Positions 51,159-59,520 are shown, counted from the stretch's first letter. The stretch: DNA of 64,000 bases from an uncultured Solirubrobacteraceae bacterium (GCA_902806205.1 CADCVR010000096.1:1-64000), one strand, 5' to 3'. The notes: generated from the sequence alone by a model not told the origin. Made by a program: numbers and translations.

Positions 51159-51950
51159 TCAGATTTCGTAGACGGCCCCCTCGGCCGCGATCTCCACCCG
51201 CCCGGGGAAGCACGCCGCCGCCTGGTCGCGCGCCCACCCGTGGTCGAGCTCGTCGGAGATGTGCGTCAGGACCAGGCGCCCGGCCTTCGCCCGCGCGCCG
51301 TGGTCTCCGGCCTCGGCCGGCGTCAGGTGGCCGCGCACCCCGTCGCGCTCGGGGTGCGGCAGCGTCGCCTCGAGGAGGAGCAGGTCGGTGCCCGCGGCGA
51401 AGTCGACCAGCTCTTGAGAGGGCGCGTGGTCGGCGCCGAACGTCATGCGTCCCGAAGCCCCCGTGATCTCCACCGCGTGCGTCGGCAGGTAGTGCGGGAC
51501 GCGGCGGAAGCGCACGCGGAGCGGACCGATCTCGAGCTCGTCGGCCGCCTCGTACTCCCGCAGGGCGAAGGCGCTCTCGACGTGTCCGGGGGGCATTCCG
51601 CCCCCCGCGCAGACCTGCCGGAAGGCGTCCGCCGCGCCGGGCGGCGCGTGCAGCGCCGGCCGCGCCGGGGCGGCCGTCTGAGGCCACTGGTCGAGGGGCA
51701 CGGGCTGCTGACGCGGCGCGTACGTCAGTCCGGAGGCGAACGGCACGAGGTCCAGGAAGTGGTCGGCGTGGAGGTGGGAGATCACCACCGCGTCGACCTC
51801 GACGTAATCGAGGCGCGCGCGCAACTTGCCGAAGACCCCGTTGCCGCAGTCGAGCAGCAGGCGCGTGCTCTCCTCCTCGACGAGGTACCCGCTGCACGCC
51901 CCGCCCGCGTCCTGCCAGGCGGGCGACTTGCCCAGCACCGTGATGCGCAC
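51159..51950 (-). CDS. MBL-fold metallo-hydrolase (RNase Z/ElaC-like)
   Basis: VISHLHADHFLDLVPFASGL; TFGADHAPSQELVDFAAGTDLLLLEAT. Confidence 0.9.
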   Translation of the reverse strand: MRITVLGKSPAWQDAGGACSGYLVEEESTRLLLDCGNGVFGKLRARLDYVEVDAVVISHLHADHFLDLVPFASGLTYAPRQQPVPLDQWPQTAAPARPALHAPPGAADAFRQVCAGGGMPPGHVESAFALREYEAADELEIGPLRVRFRRVPHYLPTHAVEITGASGRMTFGADHAPSQELVDFAAGTDLLLLEATLPHPERDGVRGHLTPAEAGDHGARAKAGRLVLTHISDELDHGWARDQAAACFPGRVEIAAEGAVYEI

Positions 51951-51994
51951 CGCGGTTCCTCTCCGTGACCCGACGGCACGTTACCCGCAACGGG

Positions 51995-52069
51995 TAGGCT
52001 CTGAGCAGGAGCGCCGGGAAGACTGGTCGGCAGCTGACCGCCCCTGCCCGAGACCAGGAGATCCGCCTG
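51995..52069 (+). ncRNA. candidate structured 5' leader / cation-responsive riboswitch of the antiporter operon
   Basis: TAGGCT -10-like box at 51995-52000, then a compact fold CTGGTC-GGCAG-(10 nt)-CTGCC-CGA-GACCAG (52023-52057) abutting the SD-like AGGAG. Confidence 0.5.
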
Positions 52070-52105
52070 ATGTCCGCTTCCTGCTGCACGCCTCGAGGCG
52101 CCTGA
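52070..52105 (+). CDS. 11-aa upstream ORF (leader peptide MSASCCTPRGA)
   Basis: AGGAG 9 nt upstream of ATG; stop overlaps the next start as TGATG. Confidence 0.4.
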   Translation: MSASCCTPRGA

Positions 52106-53355
52106 TGGCGCTGGCCGTCCTGATCTTCGTGGGGGCGCTGGGCCTCGTCGCCTCCGAGCGCGTGGACCGCACCAAGGTCGCCCTCGGCGGCGCGGTGCTG
52201 GTCCTCCTGACCCAGACGATCGACCAGGAGCGCGCGATCGAGGCGGTCGACTTCAACACGATCGGGCTGCTCGTCGGGATGATGCTCATCGTCCGGCTGA
52301 CCGAGCCGACAGGGGTGTTCACCTACGTGGCGATCCGCGCAGGACAGCTCTCCCGCGGGCGGCCATGGGCGGTGGTGGCGTCGCTGGCGGTCGCCACGGC
52401 GGTGCTGTCGGCCTTCCTGGACAACCTGACGACCGTGCTGCTGATGGTCCCGATCACGTTCCTGCTGGCCGACGCGCTGGACATCGACCCGATCCCGCTC
52501 GTGCTCATCGAGATCATCGCCTCGAACATCGGGGGGACCTCGACGCTGATCGGCGACCCGCCGAACATCCTGATCGCCGGCGCGACGGGGCTGAGCTTCA
52601 CGGAGTTCATCGTCAACCTCGCGCCGGTGGCGATCGTGGCCTTCGTGGCGGTCACGGGCGGCTTGTTCCTCTTCTTCCGGCGGCGGCTGCAGATCTCCCC
52701 GGCGGCGCGGGATCGCGTCATGGAGCTCGACGCGAAGCGCTCGATCGACGACGCCGGCGAGCTGCGCCGACTGATGCCGGTCCTTGGCCTGACGATCCTC
52801 GGCTTCTTCTTGCACCAGGCGCTGCACATCGAGCCCGCGACGGTCGCCCTGGCCGGCGCGACGGTCATGCTCGCGCTGACGCGGCAGTCCGTCGAGGAGG
52901 CGCTGGCGGGCATCGAGTGGCCGACGCTGTTCTTCTTCATCGGACTGTTCGTGATGGTCGGCGCGCTGGAGGAGACCGGCGCGGTGCAGGAGATCGCCGA
53001 CGGGATCGCCTCGGTGACCGCCGGCAACCGCACCGCCGAGCTGCTCGGCATCGCGTGGGTGTCGGCGATCGCATCCGGGATCGTCGACAACATCCCGTTC
53101 ACCGCCACGATGATCCCTGTCGTCGAGCAGCTCAACGAGGCCGACGACGACGCCTACTGGTGGTCGTTGGCGCTCGGCGCCTGCTTCGGCGGCAACGCGA
53201 CGCTGGTCGCCGCGGCGGCGAACGTGGCGGCGGCCGGGATGGCCGCGCGCGCCGGGCGACCGATCGGGTTCGTCACGTTTCTCAAGGTGGGCATCCCCGC
53301 AACGCTGTTGTCCATGGTCATCGCCACCCTCTACATCATCGTGAGGTACATCTAG
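52105..53355 (+). CDS. ArsB/NhaD-type (ion transporter superfamily) permease, probable Na+/H+ antiporter
   Basis: FLDNLTTVLLMVPITFLLADAL; IASNIGGTSTLIGDPPNILIAG; GIVDNIPFTATMIPVV. Confidence 0.9.
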   Translation: MALAVLIFVGALGLVASERVDRTKVALGGAVLVLLTQTIDQERAIEAVDFNTIGLLVGMMLIVRLTEPTGVFTYVAIRAGQLSRGRPWAVVASLAVATAVLSAFLDNLTTVLLMVPITFLLADALDIDPIPLVLIEIIASNIGGTSTLIGDPPNILIAGATGLSFTEFIVNLAPVAIVAFVAVTGGLFLFFRRRLQISPAARDRVMELDAKRSIDDAGELRRLMPVLGLTILGFFLHQALHIEPATVALAGATVMLALTRQSVEEALAGIEWPTLFFFIGLFVMVGALEETGAVQEIADGIASVTAGNRTAELLGIAWVSAIASGIVDNIPFTATMIPVVEQLNEADDDAYWWSLALGACFGGNATLVAAAANVAAAGMAARAGRPIGFVTFLKVGIPATLLSMVIATLYIIVRYI

Positions 53356-53411
53356 GCGATGGCACGCCCTGACAGGATCCTCCGTCCCACGGCCGTGACC
53401 CGCGGGGTCTG

Positions 53412-53873
53412 ATGCCCCAGTCACTGATCCGCGCCTGCCTCGTCGTCGCGCCGCTGCTGCACGGGCACCAGACCGTCGGCGAAGCGGTACGGCTCCTGGC
53501 AGGGCAGGAACTCCCGGCGCTTCCGGTCGTCGACGACACCGAGCGCCTGACCGGGATCTTCGGCGAGCGCGAGTTCATCGCGGCACTGTTCCCGCAGTAC
53601 CTCGGGACGCTGCGCTCAGCCGCCTTCGTGCGCGCTTCGCTCGACGATGCGCTCGAGCGCCGCCTGCCGTGCCGCGACGAGCCGGTTTCTCGCCACACGA
53701 ACACCGAGCACGTCGACGTGCCCGAGGACGTCTCCGACGTCCAGCTGGCCGAGACCTTCCTCCATCACCGGGTGCTCATCGCGCCGGTCGTCCGTGACGG
53801 GCAGCCCGTCGGGGTGGTGCCGCGCTCCTCCTTCTTCCGGGCGCTGGCGGCGCGCCTGGACGAGCTCGGATGA
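53412..53873 (+). CDS. CBS-domain-pair protein
   Basis: VGEAVRLLAGQELPALPVVDDTERLTGIFGEREFIAAL...LAETFLHHRVLIAPVVRDGQPVGVVPRSSFFRAL; ATGA overlap with next gene. Confidence 0.85.
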   Translation: MPQSLIRACLVVAPLLHGHQTVGEAVRLLAGQELPALPVVDDTERLTGIFGEREFIAALFPQYLGTLRSAAFVRASLDDALERRLPCRDEPVSRHTNTEHVDVPEDVSDVQLAETFLHHRVLIAPVVRDGQPVGVVPRSSFFRALAARLDELG

Positions 53874-55738
53874 GCGCGCCGGCCCGGGCACGGGAGCGCC
53901 TGGCGGACATGTCGCCCTGGAGCGGCGGCACGGCCCGGCCGCTGCAGGAGTTCCTGCGCACCGAGGCCGGCGGGGCGGTGCTGCTGCTCGCGGCGACCGT
54001 CGTGGCGCTCGTCTGGGCCAACTCCCCCCTTTCGGGCGCCTACGAGGACCTGTGGGGCACCAAGCTGACCGTCTCGCTCGGCGGGGGGGAGATCTCCGAG
54101 GACCTGCGCCACTGGGTCAACGACGGGCTGATGGTCTTCTTCTTCTACGTCGTCGGGCTGGAGATCCGCCGCGAGCTGTCGATGGGCGAGCTGACCGACA
54201 AACGGGAGGCGGCGATCCCGGCCATCGCGGCCCTGGCCGGCATGGTCGTCCCGGCGGTGGTCTACGTCGCCTTCAACCTGGGAGGCGAGGCAGCCCGCGG
54301 CTGGGGCATCGTGATGGCGACCGACATCGCGTTCGTGCTCGGCGCCCTGGCCCTGCTCGGCCCGGCATGTCCTGGACAGCTGCGGGTCTTCCTGCTGACG
54401 CTGGCGATCGTCGATGACATCGGCGCGATCACCGTCATCGCGGTCTTCTACTCAGCCTCGATCGATCTCCTCGCGCTGGCGATCGCCGCCGGGATGCTCG
54501 CGGCGATCCTGCTGCTGCACCCGGTGCGCGTGTGGCGCGGGCCGGCGTACTTCCTCGCCGGGCTGGCGCTGTGGGTGGCGATGGTCAAGTCCGGGGTGCA
54601 CCCGACGGTCGCCGGCGTGCTGCTCGGGATGCTGACCGCCGTGCACCCGCCCCAGCGCGCCGCCGTCGAGCGCGCCGCCCGGGCGACGCGCTCCTTCCGG
54701 CAGGCGCCGACCGCGGGCTCGGCGCGCTCGGCCGTGCTCGAGGTGGGCGGTGCGATGTCGCCCAACGAACGCCTGCAGGAGGCGATGCATCCCTGGACGA
54801 GCTACCTGGTCGTCCCCCTGTTCGCCCTGGCCAACGCCGGCGTGGGCCTCTCGACGGACGCACTCCGGGTGGCGCTGAGCTCGCCGGTGACGCTCGGCAT
54901 CCTCGCCGGGCTGGTGCTGGGCAAGCTCGTGGGGATCACCGCCGTCTCGCTGCTCGGGGTCCGGCTCGGCCTGGGGACATTGCCGCGCGGCGTCGGCACG
55001 CGCCAGCTGATGGGCGGCGCGGCGCTCGCGGGCATCGGCTTCACCGTCTCCCTGTTCGTCACCGACCTCGCCTTCGACGACCCGGTCCTGCGCGAGGAGG
55101 CGAAGGTCGGGGTGCTCTTCGCCTCCGCGCTGGCGGCGGCGCTGGGCTGGGCGCTGTTCCGGATGGCGGCCCGCGCCGGCGACGGCAACGAGCCCGATCG
55201 GCCCCTGCGGCTCGACCCGCCCGTCGACCTGACCCGCGACCACATCCGCGGGCGCTTCGACGCCCCGTTGACCCTCGTGGAGTACGGCGACTTCGAGTGC
55301 CCGTTCTGTGGGGCGGCGACCGGGACGGTGGCCGATCTGCGCGAGCGCTTCGGGGGCGAGCTGCGCTACGTCTTCCGCCACCTGCCTTTGCGCGACGTGC
55401 ACCCGCACGCGGCGCTCGCCGCCCAGGCCGCCGAGGCTGCGGGCGCCCAGGCCGCGTTCTGGCCGATGCACGACCTGCTCTTCGCCCGCCAGGACGCGCT
55501 GGAGCTCGAGGACGTCGAGTCCTACGCCGCCGAGCTCGAACTCGACCTGGCGCGCTTTCGCACCGACCTGGAGAACGCGCGCGGCGTCGAGCGGGTGCAG
55601 GAGAACGTCGACAGCGCCGCGGCCAGCGGCGTGGCCGGCACGCCGACTTTCTTCGTCGGTGGGCGACGGATCCTCGGCACGCGCGACGCGGACAGCCTGG
55701 CCGCCGAGCTGGAGCGTTCGCGCGACGGCTCGCCGTGA
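53870..55738 (+). CDS. nhaA: NhaA Na+/H+ antiporter fused to a C-terminal DsbA/thioredoxin-like domain
   Basis: NhaA core VVGLEIRRELSMGEL, TLAIVDDIGAITVIAVFY; C-terminal YGDFECPFCGAATGTVADLRERFGGELRYVFRHLPL...GVAGTPTFFVGGRRI. Confidence 0.95.
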   Translation: MSAPARARERLADMSPWSGGTARPLQEFLRTEAGGAVLLLAATVVALVWANSPLSGAYEDLWGTKLTVSLGGGEISEDLRHWVNDGLMVFFFYVVGLEIRRELSMGELTDKREAAIPAIAALAGMVVPAVVYVAFNLGGEAARGWGIVMATDIAFVLGALALLGPACPGQLRVFLLTLAIVDDIGAITVIAVFYSASIDLLALAIAAGMLAAILLLHPVRVWRGPAYFLAGLALWVAMVKSGVHPTVAGVLLGMLTAVHPPQRAAVERAARATRSFRQAPTAGSARSAVLEVGGAMSPNERLQEAMHPWTSYLVVPLFALANAGVGLSTDALRVALSSPVTLGILAGLVLGKLVGITAVSLLGVRLGLGTLPRGVGTRQLMGGAALAGIGFTVSLFVTDLAFDDPVLREEAKVGVLFASALAAALGWALFRMAARAGDGNEPDRPLRLDPPVDLTRDHIRGRFDAPLTLVEYGDFECPFCGAATGTVADLRERFGGELRYVFRHLPLRDVHPHAALAAQAAEAAGAQAAFWPMHDLLFARQDALELEDVESYAAELELDLARFRTDLENARGVERVQENVDSAAASGVAGTPTFFVGGRRILGTRDADSLAAELERSRDGSP

Positions 55739-55750
55739 CCGGGCCCCTCT

Positions 55751-55919
55751 CTCAGAACCTGTTTCGGAATGAGGCGCCGTCGTGAGGGAGCCGGATCGTG
55801 GATGGCCGGCGTCGCGCGATGCCGTGATCAATCCTGTTCGGATTGATGACGCGTCGGGTGGCGTCGGTTGTCGCGAGACGGTTTCCTCACGGCCGCACCT
55901 TTTCGAAACAGGTTCTCAG
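55751..55919. repeat. full-length TIR element (copy A), 169 bp, MITE-like
   Basis: Left CTCAGAACCTGTTTCGGAAT versus reverse complement of right CTGAGAACCTGTTTCGAAAA (17/20); internal hairpin ATCAATCC-TGTTC-GGATTGAT; homologous along its length to copy B. Confidence 0.9.
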
Positions 55920-56149
55920 CCCCCGTGCAGCGCGGCCTGCTCCTCCGCGCTCGGGAAGGCCCAGGCGGCCTGCGTGCGGCGCTCGGCGCGAAAGACGAAG
56001 CGCAGCTGGCTCGGAGGGCGCAGCCCCTCGGGGGTGTTTGGACGGAAGCTGGCGCAGGGCTCGTCGAGCGCCAGCGCACAGAGCGTGTTGCACCGGAAGT
56101 AGCACTGCTCGCATGAGACCTTCTTGACCGCAACCCGACCCTTCGCCAT
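55916..56149 (-). CDS. small Cys-rich protein
   Basis: MAKGRVAVKKVSCEQCYFRCNTLCALALDEPCASFRPNTPEGLRPPSQLRFVFR; five Cys in 20 aa; stop codon lies in repeat A edge. Confidence 0.6.
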   Translation of the reverse strand: MAKGRVAVKKVSCEQCYFRCNTLCALALDEPCASFRPNTPEGLRPPSQLRFVFRAERRTQAAWAFPSAEEQAALHGG

Positions 56150-56355
56150 CCGTTCGCCCGACCCTTCGCCGACATCCAGAACACCCTCGAAGGCGCGCAC
56201 TGAACCAGAACGCCGAACCGAGCGCCAGGCCGAAATCCGCAAAGCGCACGGATCGGGAGATCGTCACGTCGCAAATGCCGCCATTTTGTTGCTTTTGCCT
56301 GCAAAGCGACCGAGTCAAGGCTGCTGGACGAACCTTCCGTCGCTCTGAGCGGGAT

Positions 56356-57405
56356 TCACCAGCTGCGTAGCCGGGCGTGGGCGGCGGTCACCTCGGAGGG
56401 CGTCGCGGCGCCGACGAGCGCGAGGCTGCGCGCGGTGTCCTCGATCAGGGCCGTGAGGAGCTCGAGGACGCCGGCCTCACCTCCCGCGGCGAGCGCCCAG
56501 AGGTAGGGCCGCCCGACGAGCACCGCGTCGGCGCCCAGGGCCAGCGCGCGGACGACATCGGCTCCTGAGCGAATGCCGCCGTCGACCAGCAGCGGGAGGC
56601 GGCCCTCGAGCGCGGCGGCGACGTCGCGCAGTGCGACCGCCGTCGGCACGACGCCGTCGAGCTGGCGCCCCCCGTGGTTGGAGACCGCCACCGCAGCGGC
56701 TCCCGCCTGCTCGGCCATCAGCGCGTCCTCCGCGGTCAGCACGCCCTTGAGCACCACGGGAAGCCCGCCGGCCTGGCCTACCCACCCGACGTCCTCCCAG
56801 GTGGGCGCGTACCAGCCGCCGACGGGCGGCTTGTACGCCCGGCCGGTCCCCGCGCCGAGGTGGTCTGTCAGTGCCACCCCGGGCGGGAAGGCGACCGGGC
56901 CGTGGCGCCACTCGCGCTCACGGCGACCGGCGACGGGCAGGTCGATCGTCATGACCACCTGCGCGTACCCGTGTTCGGCGGCACGCTGGAGGATCCGCTG
57001 GACCCTTGACCGGTCGGGCTCCATGTAGAGCTGAAACCACTTGGGTGCCGCCGTGGCCGCGGCCACATCGGCCAGGTCGGTCGTCGCGCGCGTGGAGAGG
57101 CACATGACCAGCCCCGCGTCGGCCGCGGCGCGCGCGACGGCGAGCTCCCCCTCGGGGTGCAGCAGCCCCTGGGCCGCGGCCGGTGCCAGGACGATCGGCG
57201 CCGCCATGGGCGCTCCCAGCAGCTCGACGGCCGGCCGGCCGGCTCCCAAGCCGAGCCCGTGACGGGGACGAAGCCAGACTCGCCGCCAGGCCTCCTGGTT
57301 CTCCGCGAGGGTCAGCTCGTCGCCCGCACCGCCCGCGAAGTAGTCGTAGGCCGGCTCGGGCAGCCGGGCGCGGGCCTCGTCGTGCTGGCGGCGCAGAAGC
57401 TCCAT
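56356..57405 (-). CDS. FMN-dependent alpha-hydroxy-acid oxidase/dehydrogenase
   Basis: YDYFAGGAGDELTLAENQEAW; VSNHGGRQLDGVVPT; LLVDGGIRSGADVVRALALGADAVLVGRP. Confidence 0.93.
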   Translation of the reverse strand: MELLRRQHDEARARLPEPAYDYFAGGAGDELTLAENQEAWRRVWLRPRHGLGLGAGRPAVELLGAPMAAPIVLAPAAAQGLLHPEGELAVARAAADAGLVMCLSTRATTDLADVAAATAAPKWFQLYMEPDRSRVQRILQRAAEHGYAQVVMTIDLPVAGRREREWRHGPVAFPPGVALTDHLGAGTGRAYKPPVGGWYAPTWEDVGWVGQAGGLPVVLKGVLTAEDALMAEQAGAAAVAVSNHGGRQLDGVVPTAVALRDVAAALEGRLPLLVDGGIRSGADVVRALALGADAVLVGRPYLWALAAGGEAGVLELLTALIEDTARSLALVGAATPSEVTAAHARLRSW

Positions 57406-57517
57406 GGCGCGCGAGCGTAGTCGCGACGGCCACCGCGCTCGGCGCCTCCGTGATGACGTTCGGCCCGCTGCGGGGGCGCGGCGATCGACCCGCGCTCGGT
57501 CCTCGTAGGGTCACGAG

Positions 57518-58441
57518 ATGTCCAGCGTCCTCGTCACCGGCGCCACCGGCTTCATCGGGGCCGCGCTGATTCCTCGCCTCCAGGGCGCGGGGCACCGCGT
57601 CCGCGCCTACGCGCGACGCCCCGAGGCCGTCACGAGCGGCGTGCCCGTCGTCGCCGGGGACGCCGTGCAGGGGACGGGACTCGACGCTGCGCTCGACGAG
57701 ATCGACGTCGCCTTCTACCTCGTCCACTCCATGGAGGGCAAGGGCACGGCTCAGAGCTTCGACGGGCTCGAGCTGCGCGCGGCGGAGAACTTCGCCGCGG
57801 CCGCGCAGCGCGCCGGCGTCCGACGGGTGATCTACCTGGGCGGCCTCGTCCCGACCGACAAGGTCGCCTCGCGCCACCTCGGCTCGCGGCTGGCCGTCGA
57901 GGAGGTGCTGCTCGGCGGCCGGACCCCGGAGGCGGTGGCCTTCCGCGCCTCGCTCGTGGTGGGTGCCCGCTCGCGCTCCTTCCGCTTCCTCGTCCGGCTG
58001 GTGGAGCGCGCGCCGCTGCTGCCGCTGCCGGGCTGGTCGGGCAACCGGACGCGGCCGATCGACGAGCGCGACGTGCTTGCGCTCCTACTCGCCGCGGCGC
58101 GCTCGGAAGCGGTGACCGGGCCCCTGTCGATGGACATCGCCGGGCCTGACATCGTGACCTACGGCGAGATGGTCGAGGCGATACGCGACCACCTCCTGCT
58201 CGGCCGCCCCGCCGTGCGCCTCCCGGTCACGATGACCGCCGTCGCGGCGAAGTTCGCCGCCGCGATAACCGGGGAGGACGTGGGCCTTGTCGAGCCGCTC
58301 ATGGAGAGTCTCGCTTCCGACCTGCTGCCGCGTGACGAGGCGGCTGCGGCCTTCTTCGGTGTCCGCATGCACTCCTTCGACGCCGCGGTCGAGCACGCGC
58401 TCGGCGCGTGGGAGCGCACCCAGGCGCTCGCGGGACGATGA
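57518..58441 (+). CDS. NAD(P)H-binding / NAD-dependent epimerase-dehydratase family protein
   Basis: VLVTGATGFIGAALIPRLQGAGHRVRAYARRPE; TAGGGT 6 nt upstream of ATG. Confidence 0.9.
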   Translation: MSSVLVTGATGFIGAALIPRLQGAGHRVRAYARRPEAVTSGVPVVAGDAVQGTGLDAALDEIDVAFYLVHSMEGKGTAQSFDGLELRAAENFAAAAQRAGVRRVIYLGGLVPTDKVASRHLGSRLAVEEVLLGGRTPEAVAFRASLVVGARSRSFRFLVRLVERAPLLPLPGWSGNRTRPIDERDVLALLLAAARSEAVTGPLSMDIAGPDIVTYGEMVEAIRDHLLLGRPAVRLPVTMTAVAAKFAAAITGEDVGLVEPLMESLASDLLPRDEAAAAFFGVRMHSFDAAVEHALGAWERTQALAGR

Positions 58442-58485
58442 CGCGCCCCGGTTGTGACCTTCGAGCAGGCGGGTAGGGCCCGCGC

Positions 58486-58938
58486 ATGGCCTCCCGAGTC
58501 CGCGCCGCCGTCGACATCGCCGCCCCGCCCGAGCGGATCTTCGAGGTGGCCATGGCCCCCGAGCGCACCCCGGACTGGGTGACGATCGTCATCCGGGTCG
58601 AGGGCTACGACCCTGGGCCGCTGCGCAAGGGCTACGAGATGCGCCAGCGCCTCTGCTTGCGCGGGGTGCCGTTCACCGTCGGCTGGAAGCTCACCGAGCT
58701 CGACGCGCCGCGCTTCGCCCGCTGGGACGGCAGGGGGCCGGCGCGCTCCAAGGCGATGATCGAGAATCGCCTCGAGGCAATCGACGGCGGGACGCGCTTC
58801 ACGTACACCAACGTGTTCAAGACACCGTTCGGCCCGCTCGGCGCCGTGGCGGCGGGCGCGCTCATGGGCGGGCTGCCCGAGCGCGAGGCCTCCGCGTCGC
58901 TCGCCCGCCTGAAGGCGCTCATCGAGGACGAACTTTGA
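58486..58938 (+). CDS. SRPBCC (polyketide cyclase/START-like) family protein
   Basis: VRAAVDIAAPPERIFEVAMAPERTPDWV; TAGGGC 6 nt upstream of ATG. Confidence 0.85.
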   Translation: MASRVRAAVDIAAPPERIFEVAMAPERTPDWVTIVIRVEGYDPGPLRKGYEMRQRLCLRGVPFTVGWKLTELDAPRFARWDGRGPARSKAMIENRLEAIDGGTRFTYTNVFKTPFGPLGAVAAGALMGGLPEREASASLARLKALIEDEL

Positions 58939-59390
58939 CCGAGATCCGCACGTCGATCGACATCAACGCCCCTCCCGAGGCGGTCTTCGACGTCGCGCTC
59001 GACCCCGAGCGCCTCGGTGACTGGGTCACGATTCATCGCGAGCTGCTCTCCTGCGACGCTGGGGCGCCGCGGCGCGGCATGGAGATGCAGCAGCGCATGA
59101 GCCTGCGCGGCGCCCCCTTCAAGGTGAGCTGGGAGCTCGTGGTCTGCGATCGCCCGACGCGCGCCGAGTGGAGGGGCCGCGGCCCCGCGCGCTCCAAGGC
59201 CGAGACGGAGTACCGGCTGGATGCCCTGGACGGCGGCGGCACGCGCTTCTTCTACCGCAACGACTTCAAGGCCCCGTTCGGCCCGCTCGGCGCGGTGGCG
59301 GGCAGGGCGCTGGTCGGCGGGGTTCCGGAGAAGGAGGCGATCGCCTCGCTCAAGGCGCTCAAGGCGCTGCTCGAGTCGCTCCGGGATTAG
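58935..59390 (+). CDS. SRPBCC family protein, tandem paralogue of the preceding gene
   Basis: IRTSIDINAPPEAVFDVALDPERLGDWV...RGRGPARSKAETEYRLDALDGG; 4-nt overlap. Confidence 0.85.
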   Translation: MTEIRTSIDINAPPEAVFDVALDPERLGDWVTIHRELLSCDAGAPRRGMEMQQRMSLRGAPFKVSWELVVCDRPTRAEWRGRGPARSKAETEYRLDALDGGGTRFFYRNDFKAPFGPLGAVAGRALVGGVPEKEAIASLKALKALLESLRD

Positions 59391-59458
59391 GTGCGTCTCG
59401 CATCTAGCAGCTTATCGAGTCGCTCCGGGATTAGGTGCGGCCCGCATCTAGCAATTAT
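59371..59458. repeat. 44-bp imperfect tandem duplication spanning a stop codon
   Basis: TCGAGTCGCTCCGGGATTAGGTGCGTCTCGCATCTAGCAGCTTA then TCGAGTCGCTCCGGGATTAGGTGCGGCCCGCATCTAGCAATTAT. Confidence 0.9.
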
Positions 59459-59484
59459 AGAGCGCCGGTGGCGCCCTTGCAGCA

Positions 59485-59514
59485 TTGACAAACCGGGCGA
59501 TTTGTGGTGACAGT
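59485..59514 (+). promoter_or_regulatory. putative sigma70-type leaderless promoter
   Basis: TTGACA - 18 nt - GACAGT - 6 nt - ATG at 59521. Confidence 0.5.
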
Positions 59515-59520
59515 TAGGGC

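Noticed and set aside
51100-51160. HspR (HAIR) or ClgR operator ahead of hsp20-lon
   Set aside because: CTTGGTGACCACTTAAG and TGCGCGCCGCTGCGC resemble but do not satisfy CTTGAGT-N7-ACTCAAG or the dyad expected for ClgR.
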